From Mucilaginibacter myungsuensis (lineage in GTDB: Bacteria; Bacteroidota; Bacteroidia; Sphingobacteriales; Sphingobacteriaceae): DNA of 64,000 nucleotides. Under the pieces are notes generated by a model that was not told the origin of the DNA, searched no databases, and saw nothing but the letters and a program-made list of their open reading frames with translations. The stretch's first letter is position 1; each line of letters starts with the position of its first letter. The DNA is taken from positions 1-64,000 of the forward strand of contig NZ_JADFFL010000007.1 of NCBI RefSeq assembly GCF_015222005.1. Reading direction: 5' to 3'. A program made the translations under genes and the position numbers. This document shows positions 1 through 8,167 of this stretch, one piece after another.

Positions 1-126
1 TTAGGCGGATGGAAAGGATACGAAAGCTATAAAAATCCCGGAATTACCACGCTATGGATAGGTCTTGGTCGTTTTAATGATGCAATGGAGGCCTATTGTC
101 TCCATAAAGATGTGTCCACACGATAG
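1..126 (+). CDS. IS4-type transposase, C-terminal end (partial)
   Basis: The window opens inside a reading frame that ends at TAG 124-126 and encodes 41 residues. It contains a LGGWKGYES segment and a WIGLGRF segment, the usual C-terminal signature of IS4-family DDE transposases (family knowledge). The frame runs into the sequence GTCCACACGATA, which also forms the terminal inverted repeat of the small element at 24531-24767. The coding end therefore overlaps the right end of the insertion sequence, and the stop codon lies at the junction with the target. Catalytic residues are outside the window, so activity cannot be judged. Confidence 0.75.
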   Translation, partial: LGGWKGYESYKNPGITTLWIGLGRFNDAMEAYCLHKDVSTR

Positions 127-234
127 CGCTTGAGCGGGGTCAGGGGTGTGTCCTTGGTTTGCAAGGTGAAAGGACACACCCCTATGAAAGGTTCTGCCTT
201 ATGTTCGTTCAGTGCTTCCCCGCTCAAGCGGGGA
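127..234 (-). repeat. ~130-bp palindromic repeat, copy 1 (truncated by IS)
   Basis: This is a reverse-oriented copy of the repeat at 2398-2526 and 12961-13090. It keeps the CCCCGCTCAAGCGGGG palindrome near 219-234, the GGGGTGTGTCC / GGACACACCCC inner inverted repeat, and the GTTCTGC...GTTCGTTCAGTGC connector. Its left end starts abruptly at CGCTTGAG directly after the transposase stop, so the insertion sequence interrupted it in the palindrome core. The rest of the stretch to 316 shows no gene. Confidence 0.75.
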
Positions 235-316
235 AACATGGGCTTTTCGTCTCAACTTTGGGTTCCATCGGATCTATGATTGCAGAAGACCTTAAAAATG
301 GATCATCTGATCAAAA

Positions 317-1069
317 CTACTTCTTAACCGGATACCACTCCCTCAACCTTACATCGATATTTTTATCACCGGCGTTCACCAGGCTTTTAAATTGCTCCAC
401 ATCCTGACCACGGTAGTGATATGGGTAAACGATCTTTGGTTTAAAAGCCAGCACACCGCTCGCGGCTGTTTTTACATCCATGGTATAGGGCAGGTTCATA
501 CACACAAAGGCTACATCGATGTTTTTAAGGCTGCGCATTTCGGGGATGTCCATCGTATCGCCTGAGATGTAGATATTCTTGCCACCAATGTTCAGTACAT
601 AGCCGTTACCCCTACCCTTGGTATGGAACGCGGTTGGCGACTCCGGAATGTTGTACATCGGGATGGCGGTCACGTCAACCGTGCCTTTTTTGGTCTCGCC
701 GTTTTTCAGGATCACCAATTTAGTTTTGTCGGTTGTAGCGGGCAACTTGTCAGCGACGGCTTGCGGGGCGATGAGCACCGCCTTGTTGGTGTTTACCGCC
801 TCTAACGTTTTAGGATCAAAGTGGTCACCGTGGATATCGGTGATCAGGATCATGTCCGGAGCACCCAGACCTTTAAATGCTTCGGCACCACCGGTCGGGT
901 CGATGTAGATGTTCTTTCCCTGATAGCTCAACACCAAAGTGGCGTGGGTGATGGGCTGGATGGTCAGCTCGCCGCCCTTAACCTGCAACTTATCGGTTGC
1001 GGGTAATTGCGCGAACGACAAAAGTGAGTTAAAACTCAAAAATAACGCGATAATTGTACTCTTTTTCAT
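317..1069 (-). CDS. Exported MBL-fold metallo-hydrolase (UlaG-like)
   Basis: A 250-residue protein with a cleavable signal peptide (about residues 1-20, ending SFAQ), so a periplasmic hydrolase is likely. The core is a metallo-beta-lactamase fold: a beta strand leading into TDIHGDHFD (His80, Asp82, His83), a later SGDT metal-ligand turn near residue 170, and a C-terminal PYHYRGQD histidine segment. The first histidine of the classical HxHxDH motif is Asp here. My impression is that this variant occurs in related exported Bacteroidota proteins, but I cannot check that. The substrate is unknown. The gene stands alone; a 61-bp gap separates it from the DUF3037 gene upstream. Confidence 0.85.
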   Translation of the reverse strand: MKKSTIIALFLSFNSLLSFAQLPATDKLQVKGGELTIQPITHATLVLSYQGKNIYIDPTGGAEAFKGLGAPDMILITDIHGDHFDPKTLEAVNTNKAVLIAPQAVADKLPATTDKTKLVILKNGETKKGTVDVTAIPMYNIPESPTAFHTKGRGNGYVLNIGGKNIYISGDTMDIPEMRSLKNIDVAFVCMNLPYTMDVKTAASGVLAFKPKIVYPYHYRGQDVEQFKSLVNAGDKNIDVRLREWYPVKK

Positions 1070-1130
1070 ATCAAAATTTGCTACTTGTTATAGCTAAACC
1101 GCCGATCAGCGATCAATGTTTTGCAGATGA

Positions 1131-1508
1131 TCACAACACCAATTGTTCCAGCAAACGCTGCAAAGTTGCCGCCGGGTCATCGGTCATCCCCGGGTGTACT
1201 TTTGATGCCTGTACTACGGTGCTACGGGTAGCGGTCAGCCACCTAAAACGTGATGCTTCATCCAGCTGACCTATCGGGCCGCTACCTTTATCGCCTTTAC
1301 AGATATTCTCAAAGGCAGCCAAATTAGCTTTGATGTCGGCCACCTCATCAGCACCGGCAAAGCAGCATAAGCGGTCTTCGTTAACGGCTACTATGGAGCC
1401 AATGTACTTCAGCCTTTTACAGTAGAGGATCACACCTACGTTAATAAACTCCTCGCGTTCTACCCTTGGCATTACGCGGATCACGGCGTACTCAAATACC
1501 TGTTTCAC
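1131..1508 (-). CDS. DUF3037 family protein
   Basis: About 125 residues with the family hallmark FEYAVIRVMPR...EEFINVGVIL near the N-terminus. Function unknown. The chosen start is GTG at 1508, just before the conserved block. A longer TTG start at 1532 is possible and would overlap the upstream kinase gene by 41 nt instead of 17 nt. Either overlap implies translational coupling with the HipA-like gene. DUF3037 next to a HipA-like kinase is a pairing I recall from other bacteria; its biological role is not established. No signal peptide or membrane segment is visible. Confidence 0.75.
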   Translation of the reverse strand: MKQVFEYAVIRVMPRVEREEFINVGVILYCKRLKYIGSIVAVNEDRLCCFAGADEVADIKANLAAFENICKGDKGSGPIGQLDEASRFRWLTATRSTVVQASKVHPGMTDDPAATLQRLLEQLVL

Positions 1509-2283
1509 GTGCTCGCTTTGCTTCGTTAACAAATATTTCAGATGAGGCCAACCTCGTCAGCAGGAATTGGATATACACCTCGCGGCGTTCGTCGGCAGTA
1601 ATGTCTCCTGTAGATAGCCATTCTTCGGGTATCAAACCAACGATATCCCTGATCAGTTGCTCGGTAATTATCGATCTAAATTCCGCATCAACGGTATCTA
1701 ATTCGGTAGCCCATTTTAGCAATACATGATCTTTCACCTGCACGAACGGCCGTACGGCTTGCTCTTTCCAGTTATCCCAGCTGTGATGAAAATACAGTGC
1801 TGCGCCGTGGTCTATCAGCCATAACTCCTTATGCCAGATCAGCATATTGGTATTGCGTGGCGTACGGTCCACATTGGTCAGCAGGCAATCCAACCATAGT
1901 ATTTGTGACGCTAACAACGGGTCGATGGTAGTGACCACAGGGTCAAATGTGATCGCCCCGGACAGGTAATGCAGCGCCAAATTTTGCCCTACGCTGGCTT
2001 TCAGCAGGTCCTGTATCTCCTCGTCAGGTTCGGTACGGCCAAAGGCTTCGTCAAGGTTGGCAAAGACCAGTTCGGGTATTTTTAAACCCAAGGCACGGGC
2101 CAGTTCCCCGCCGATCAATTCGGCAATAAGAGCTTTAACACCCTGCCCTGCCCCACGAAATTTAAGGACATATAAAAAGTCGTCGTCAGCCTCGGCGATA
2201 GCCGGCAGCGAACCGCCCTCGCGTAAGGGCGTTACGTATCGGGTAACGTTGACGGTGCGTAATTGTAAATTATTGGTAGCCAT
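1492..2283 (-). CDS. HipA-like kinase domain protein
   Basis: A 263-residue protein resembling the short HipA-like kinase family that lacks the HipA N-terminal subdomain. Visible motifs are a lysine-bearing strand YVLKFRG (Lys41, candidate ATP-binding lysine), a catalytic-loop-like LLTNVDRTPRNTN (Asp139, Asn144) and LIDHG (Asp158, candidate metal-binding Asp). HipA proteins are Ser/Thr kinases and act as toxins in hipBA modules. No HipB-type DNA-binding antitoxin is encoded next to this gene; instead it overlaps a DUF3037 gene. Whether the pair forms a toxin-antitoxin unit is inference. Confidence 0.75.
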   Translation of the reverse strand: MATNNLQLRTVNVTRYVTPLREGGSLPAIAEADDDFLYVLKFRGAGQGVKALIAELIGGELARALGLKIPELVFANLDEAFGRTEPDEEIQDLLKASVGQNLALHYLSGAITFDPVVTTIDPLLASQILWLDCLLTNVDRTPRNTNMLIWHKELWLIDHGAALYFHHSWDNWKEQAVRPFVQVKDHVLLKWATELDTVDAEFRSIITEQLIRDIVGLIPEEWLSTGDITADERREVYIQFLLTRLASSEIFVNEAKRARETGI

Positions 2284-2397
2284 TTAAGGGCTAAACTACT
2301 CAATTATCCTAAAAGAGGTGGTCGAAATAAAAATTCGGTCGGTGGTGATGTAGTCATTAACATAACGGCATTGGAGCTGAGTTTGCCACGGTAACCA

Positions 2398-2526
2398 AGT
2401 CTCCCCGCTTGAGCGGGGATGCACTGAACGAACATGGAGCAGAACCTTAAATAGGGGTGTGTCCTTTCGCCGATTATGCAAACGGAGGGCACACCCCTGA
2501 CCCCGCTCAAGCGGGGAAGCGAGACT
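2398..2526 (+). repeat. ~130-bp palindromic repeat, copy 2 (intact)
   Basis: A complete copy bounded by AGTCTC (2398-2403) and GAGACT (2521-2526). Inside are two 16-bp palindromes (CCCCGCTTGAGCGGGG at 2403-2418 and CCCCGCTCAAGCGGGG at 2501-2516) that are also inverted repeats of each other, plus an inner inverted repeat AGGGGTGTGTCC / GGGCACACCCCT. The whole unit could fold into a long interrupted hairpin. Short reading frames across it are not credible genes. It lies between the HipA-like gene and the end of the large MG2/plug gene. Confidence 0.85.
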
Positions 2527-2546
2527 TTTAAAGCATTATCGTGCCC

Positions 2547-5500
2547 CTACTGCGGATCCATCCTCGGCACCTTTGGCAACTTAATGATCAAACTACCAAC
2601 GTCACCATCATGCGTGATGCCTTGCAGGTTGAGCGTGTAATTCGATGGCAGATCTGAGGTATAGAACGACACTTTAGCTTTCCCATTAAGATCGGTAAGA
2701 ATATTGGGCTCCCAATGGATGGTGGCACGGTAATCGGGCATACCGGTCACAGGCTCATTCACTTTGTATTTAGGGCGATAGAATTTCTCTGGCTTCATCA
2801 CCGGCAGCGGGCGGTAAGTGACCGCGTTTGGTGCCGGGTTACGAAAAAAACCGCTGCCACCCTTGGTCGTTATATCTACTACCAACACATCCGGCACTTT
2901 ATTAGAAGCAACATTGGCGCGGTGCTCCAGGTAACCCGGCCGGTATTCGGTCTTGAAATACCACGGTGATGTCGCCCCTCCGGTTTTAAGTGTTTCCTCT
3001 GAAGCAGCGATCACCGATCCGGGAAAACTTATAGCTATCCACTGATCCCTTGGTTGCTGATATTTTACGAGATTGTTCTCGGTGTACATCACCTCCATGC
3101 CTTTAAATTGGGCGATCTTAAAACTGCTTAGTTCTTCAAATAACTCCTCTGCTGTTGGTGGCTGATCCATCATGATAGGCAGGCCCGAGCCGTCTACCAA
3201 GATCACCACAAAGCGGCCGTTCATACGCAAAGTAGGCATACCGCGCTCCATGGTTATCTTCATACCGGGCAGCTTTTGGCGCACCAGTTGGTAAAGGTTA
3301 TCTACTGCCGATTCTTTAATATCCTGTTCATCAAACACCATATCCTGCCTGCCCGGGCCATTGCGGTTGTAGGTTCCTTTAATGACCTTTACATTCTTGA
3401 TATCCACGTTCTTTAGCATCTTACCCATGCCTTTAATGTTAGACAGGTCTGCCTTTTGGGCCACGCGTTTTACAAAGTTAAGCTGGGCGGTATCGCTATT
3501 CACGTACCAAGGCATCACCGCGCTGCGGAAAGTTTCGGGTATCGGCGCAGCTTTGATCTTATCAACGCTGATGTTACCGAACGCACGTGCTTTGCCCTTA
3601 GCATTATTACCCTGTAAAAAGAATGATCCTGTATCTATCGGCGGCAAATTTTTAAAGCTGTAACGGCCATCGGCATCTGTTAACGTAGTGGTCACAAAAC
3701 TTGGCTTTTGAGATGATATCAGCACCTCTGCATTAGGGACAGGCTTTTTAGACAAGTTGGTTACCTGGCCTGTGATCACCAATTCCTTTTCGGCCCTGAA
3801 TTTTAGGGGTTTAGCGGGTGCAAAAATATCCTTCCAGTCGTAACCGGTCCAACCCTGGGTCAGCAGCAGGTTGTCCAGATCGGCCCAGGCCTGCTTGTCT
3901 TTACGCTCGATATAATAACCCGGATCCTCAATATGGCCTTTTAGATCGGCGCTCAGGATCAGACGGGTATTGATACTGTTACTCCCGATGGTATCGGCCT
4001 TGACCTGCGAGTTATCCGTCACCGCGAGCGAGAAACTACCTTGTACCGGGTTGCCGCTTTTATCCTTTATCTCTATCTCCAACCCAACGCTGTCGCGCTT
4101 GTTGTAGCGGGGTTTATTGGCCAGTACTTTGATCTGCAACTGATCTTTGTTATCAATAAATACAGCACGTTCGTTCAATGTACGTTTGCCTTTTAACAAG
4201 GTCAGTCGTGCTACGCCTGTCGGGAATTGCTCTTTACTCACTGTCAGCGTGGTTTGTTTACGATCTACCTGCTGCGAGTAATACATCTTTCCGCCAGATG
4301 TACCGATCAGATACACAGCACTATCGCCGGGCAGTTTATCTACACCTGCAATATTTACGGTCAGGATAGAGTCCTGCTCGTTATTACCTACGTGCATAAC
4401 CGTACCTAAGGCATTTACCTTGGGCAGATCAAAACTCTTAACAGCAGGTTGGCTCAATCTCGCCATATATTTTTCGCCAGCTTTAGGCGTAAATTCTAAA
4501 ACACCCATACCTTTGTGGGTTGTGGCAAACGGCACCACCTCCACACCTTTGCTATCGTAAATGCTACCGGCAACGGATGTGCTTTTACCATCCTCGCCTA
4601 AGGCTTTAAAACCTACAACCGACTTAAGGCCGGCTACCAAATTGCCGCCTTCGGGCATAAATTGAAGGTCGATATTTTGGTGGCGGTTTATCGCCAGCGG
4701 CACTTGTACCATTTTATCTTTAAAAGCCTTTTCAAGCCCGCTCACCTGTACACGCAGGTTGCGGCCATCTACTTTGTCTTTTAGCTCTTTACTAAATTTC
4801 AGGCTGCCATCTATACCCGTGCGCATCTTTTCTTTAAAGAGGTAATACCGGCCCTCGTAAATGCGTACTTCCACATCGGTAAGGGCAACGGCGGTACGGT
4901 CGCCATGTTTTAGTTTGATGTCCACGTCAAGACGGTTCTTCTCGGCCACCCGGTCAATAGCTGCCGTAGAGTTGACCAGCCAAGCCGACTGCGCCGGAAC
5001 GCCCATATAAAAGCGTTGAGTAAAAAAGTAGCTGTCGCCAAAGTTCTGCTGCCAGTTGGTATAGGCCCTTAACGTGTAGCCGCCCTCCTGAAAAATTGTC
5101 GCCGGCAGCGGTATCCGTGCCGAACCTATACCCTCTTTAATTGGGATACTTACCCGGCGGGCTACTTGTCCGCTATCATCGTCCAATTCTACATATAGCA
5201 AACCACTCACTTTAGTAGCGTTGCGGGTAGCATCGGTAACGTAGGCTTTAAACCACAGCGTGTCGCCAATATTGTAGTACGGCTTATCGGTATGCAGGTA
5301 CACCTTCTCTATTGGCAGGCGTTTTTGCATGCTGTCCAAAGCGGTGCTTACGGTGCGGAAATTATCATCATTAAAAGCAGCGGGCAAGGCATTGGTGTTA
5401 CCCAACTCGCCATCCACGGTGTACCTGAAAACCTTGCGGCCCAAATGACCGTCGGCATTTATCCCCTCTACCGTAACCCGATAGTTAGCCGGGCCATCGC

Positions 5501-8144
5501 CGTTAAAGTAATTCATACTGGCGCGGCCGCCGGCATAAGTTTTTAGGTAGGGGTTCCAGTAAATGGTATTCCGCATATCGGGCAGGTTCTTGTTAACGCC
5601 CGGCCTATCAAACCTTGGCGAATAGAACTCCCTTGCTTTATTAAAACCTTTAGGCGATATATTGACAAGGCTTGGTGTAAAAACGCGGCGCGTAAAATTC
5701 AACTTAGTGTAGATCAACAGTACCGGACCCGTATTTAGCATTTTATATAGCGGAGAATCTTTAGCGTAGACGGCATCTACTTTTACAACATCCATAGGAT
5801 CAATGGCTCCGTCATAAATGTCTATCAATTCTTGCTCGTTGGTTATCAAACGTCCATTTAAAATAGTTGACATAGCGGCCAACTTAACATGCGGTAAAAA
5901 CTGTACAGCGCCTCCTTGATGAAACATTACCGGCCCCAATTTTCCATTAAGCGATAGCCCCAAGGTGGCAAACACATCGGTCTCTTTCATGGTATAGGTC
6001 TTGTCCTCGTGTCCCTCGGGTATCCTAAGTCCCAAATTTGGCGATAGCGGGATAACCTTATCTTTTACCGCCTTAATACTTACCTCGCGCAAGCGGCGCA
6101 CCTGGTCCATGCGGCCCATTTTGGTATTCAGTTCATCCTGCTTTTTACCGGCATCTATGTAAGCTTTTAAACGGCCCGATATATTGGTAGATACATCGCC
6201 CATATTAGGGTTACGGGCTACTTGTATTTTGGGCACACTATCTAAGATCACCTCTACCTTATCCTTACCTTTAGGGTTACGCGCCTGAACTGCAAATTTG
6301 ATACTATCGGTCATAAAGATACCATCGAACCTGAACCTGCCTGCCGAATCTGTACTGGTAAACTTGGTCACTTTAGCTTTTACTGATAACAGCGTAACCG
6401 TGGCATTGTACAGCGGCTTGTGCGTAAGCGTTTGCACCTTGCCCGATATGGTGGTGCCCACATTCTCTAACTCGAAAGCAGGTTTGCTGTTGGCTAATTT
6501 CTCTATCTCGGTCCATTTAAAACGGCGATAGCCTTGGGTCAGCATCAGGTTATCGAGCGCGGTGTTAGTCGGCTCGTCGTCCTTCATAAAATAGTAGTTC
6601 GGTTTTTCGATATAGCCCTTAATATCTGACGACAGCAGTAAGCTCGAAAATATGCTGGTCTCGTCAGCCTCATCGCTCGGCACTTTACTTTCATCAACCA
6701 CGCTTACCGAAAAATTGGCCGCCGTTGCTTTGCCGTTGCCGTCCTTGGCCATTAAGGCCATAGATACCGGCTCTTTACTTCTATAGCTACTTTTGCCCGG
6801 TTTAATATCCAGCTCCATACGGTTGTTACTTTTGATGAAAGCCACACGCTCGTTAACGGGTTTGCCCATCGCGTCGAACAGCGTAAACTGCGCTATTCCA
6901 CTCGGGAAGGCCTTCCTATCCAGCCAAACCGACTTCATGGGCTGATCCATGATCACATTGGTAGCAAAAACACTTTCGCCGCCCGCCTGCACGATCAGGC
7001 CGACATTTTTAGGTTGAGCCACTTGCTGCTGGGCAGTATTGATCCTCACCAATACGCTATCATTGCCGGGCTGATAAACGCCTAATACATAACCGCCGTC
7101 CGTTGCGACTTGCAGGGGGATGCTCTTTATTGATCCATCGGCAAAAGCTACTTTGGCGGTGTAGGTTTTACCTTGCTCGGGCCTTAGCACAAAACTGCCC
7201 ATGCCTGCATACAAGGTGCTAAATGCGGTGATCTCTTTATTATCGTTATCCAGCACTTTCCCGCTAATGGCAAGACCCAAACCGTCTATCCCTACCGCTT
7301 TGAAACCTACACGACTGGTAACACCATTGACAAGGTTACCACCCTCGGGAAATATCTGCACATCGCTTTGCGCTAACATGGCCTTGATAGGCGTTATCTT
7401 ATTGATCTCTTTATTAGCCGCATTGCTGAGCGTGCTGCGGATGTAGGCGCCAGCAAGGTCGATCTTGTTATCATTGGCGATATTGAGGGCGATGACACCA
7501 TTTGCGTCGGTCTTCGTAGACTTGGTGTACGACAGCTTTTTATCGATATAAATGCGATAGATCACCGACTTGTTAATGAGCGGTTTACCATTTTCATCGG
7601 TATAAGTGAGGTTGGCAGCCAGTACATTTTTGCCATCAACGGTCTTGTAATTATAATCCGCGCGGGTAACTATGCCGCTGCTGTAAACCGAGCCGATAGT
7701 GAAGGTCTCATCAAAAAAATATTCCTCACCCGCGTTGCGCATCCATTGGGTGTAAGCGCGGATGCGATAATTGCCCTCGGTCAGGTTATCGTCCAGCGTC
7801 ATATTCCCCATTACCATACCGGTGGTTACAGGTAGTTTCAGCTTACGGACTATCGAATCGCGCTCGTCGATCAGGTCAACATACAGCGCGCCGCTCATGG
7901 CCGATAGCTGATGTTTAGCGCCGGTGGTAACGTACCCTTTAAACCAAATGGTATCGCCAAGGGCATAGTAAGGCCGATCTAAATGCAGATAGACCTTCTC
8001 CTGCGGACTGGCAGCGCTCCATTTTTGCAGGGCGGCCACCAGTTTATCTATAGGATCATCTGCCTGTTTGAACGTGAAAGCCAGCGACAGCGTAACAACA
8101 GCCGCCAGCAGGCATTTTATCATGTGTTTAGGTTTCGTAGTCAT
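2547..8144 (-). CDS. Giant double-module MG2 / carboxypeptidase-regulatory / plug-domain protein
   Basis: A 1865-residue exported protein (hydrophobic segment about residues 8-24) made of two homologous modules joined near residue 905-945. Each starts with an MG2-like block carrying EKVYLH-D-PYY-GDT-WFK-YVT. Each continues through further beta-sandwich domains, a carboxypeptidase-regulatory-like domain (about 565 and 1455-1500) and a plug-like segment (clearest in module 2, about 1600, with DEQDIKESAVDNLYQLV). Each ends in an FYSP...P-YR-T--W-P block. No C-terminal TonB-receptor barrel follows. Module 1 resembles the neighbouring 938-residue protein and module 2 the 968-residue protein at 13956-16862. 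Only 23 bp separate it from the gene upstream, so co-transcription is likely. The family has no assigned substrate; a surface or periplasmic role is inferred. Confidence 0.8.
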   Translation of the reverse strand: MTTKPKHMIKCLLAAVVTLSLAFTFKQADDPIDKLVAALQKWSAASPQEKVYLHLDRPYYALGDTIWFKGYVTTGAKHQLSAMSGALYVDLIDERDSIVRKLKLPVTTGMVMGNMTLDDNLTEGNYRIRAYTQWMRNAGEEYFFDETFTIGSVYSSGIVTRADYNYKTVDGKNVLAANLTYTDENGKPLINKSVIYRIYIDKKLSYTKSTKTDANGVIALNIANDNKIDLAGAYIRSTLSNAANKEINKITPIKAMLAQSDVQIFPEGGNLVNGVTSRVGFKAVGIDGLGLAISGKVLDNDNKEITAFSTLYAGMGSFVLRPEQGKTYTAKVAFADGSIKSIPLQVATDGGYVLGVYQPGNDSVLVRINTAQQQVAQPKNVGLIVQAGGESVFATNVIMDQPMKSVWLDRKAFPSGIAQFTLFDAMGKPVNERVAFIKSNNRMELDIKPGKSSYRSKEPVSMALMAKDGNGKATAANFSVSVVDESKVPSDEADETSIFSSLLLSSDIKGYIEKPNYYFMKDDEPTNTALDNLMLTQGYRRFKWTEIEKLANSKPAFELENVGTTISGKVQTLTHKPLYNATVTLLSVKAKVTKFTSTDSAGRFRFDGIFMTDSIKFAVQARNPKGKDKVEVILDSVPKIQVARNPNMGDVSTNISGRLKAYIDAGKKQDELNTKMGRMDQVRRLREVSIKAVKDKVIPLSPNLGLRIPEGHEDKTYTMKETDVFATLGLSLNGKLGPVMFHQGGAVQFLPHVKLAAMSTILNGRLITNEQELIDIYDGAIDPMDVVKVDAVYAKDSPLYKMLNTGPVLLIYTKLNFTRRVFTPSLVNISPKGFNKAREFYSPRFDRPGVNKNLPDMRNTIYWNPYLKTYAGGRASMNYFNGDGPANYRVTVEGINADGHLGRKVFRYTVDGELGNTNALPAAFNDDNFRTVSTALDSMQKRLPIEKVYLHTDKPYYNIGDTLWFKAYVTDATRNATKVSGLLYVELDDDSGQVARRVSIPIKEGIGSARIPLPATIFQEGGYTLRAYTNWQQNFGDSYFFTQRFYMGVPAQSAWLVNSTAAIDRVAEKNRLDVDIKLKHGDRTAVALTDVEVRIYEGRYYLFKEKMRTGIDGSLKFSKELKDKVDGRNLRVQVSGLEKAFKDKMVQVPLAINRHQNIDLQFMPEGGNLVAGLKSVVGFKALGEDGKSTSVAGSIYDSKGVEVVPFATTHKGMGVLEFTPKAGEKYMARLSQPAVKSFDLPKVNALGTVMHVGNNEQDSILTVNIAGVDKLPGDSAVYLIGTSGGKMYYSQQVDRKQTTLTVSKEQFPTGVARLTLLKGKRTLNERAVFIDNKDQLQIKVLANKPRYNKRDSVGLEIEIKDKSGNPVQGSFSLAVTDNSQVKADTIGSNSINTRLILSADLKGHIEDPGYYIERKDKQAWADLDNLLLTQGWTGYDWKDIFAPAKPLKFRAEKELVITGQVTNLSKKPVPNAEVLISSQKPSFVTTTLTDADGRYSFKNLPPIDTGSFFLQGNNAKGKARAFGNISVDKIKAAPIPETFRSAVMPWYVNSDTAQLNFVKRVAQKADLSNIKGMGKMLKNVDIKNVKVIKGTYNRNGPGRQDMVFDEQDIKESAVDNLYQLVRQKLPGMKITMERGMPTLRMNGRFVVILVDGSGLPIMMDQPPTAEELFEELSSFKIAQFKGMEVMYTENNLVKYQQPRDQWIAISFPGSVIAASEETLKTGGATSPWYFKTEYRPGYLEHRANVASNKVPDVLVVDITTKGGSGFFRNPAPNAVTYRPLPVMKPEKFYRPKYKVNEPVTGMPDYRATIHWEPNILTDLNGKAKVSFYTSDLPSNYTLNLQGITHDGDVGSLIIKLPKVPRMDPQ

Positions 8145-8167
8145 TGTTCAAACGTTTTGATTAACAA

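Noticed and set aside
159..407. 82-aa plus-strand frame across repeat copy 1
   Set aside because: It translates the repeat and antisense of the MBL-fold gene; no independent coding evidence.
2296..2510. Short minus-strand reading frames across the repeat at 2398-2526
   Set aside because: They follow the palindromic repeat, recur in similar form in other copies, and have no family features.
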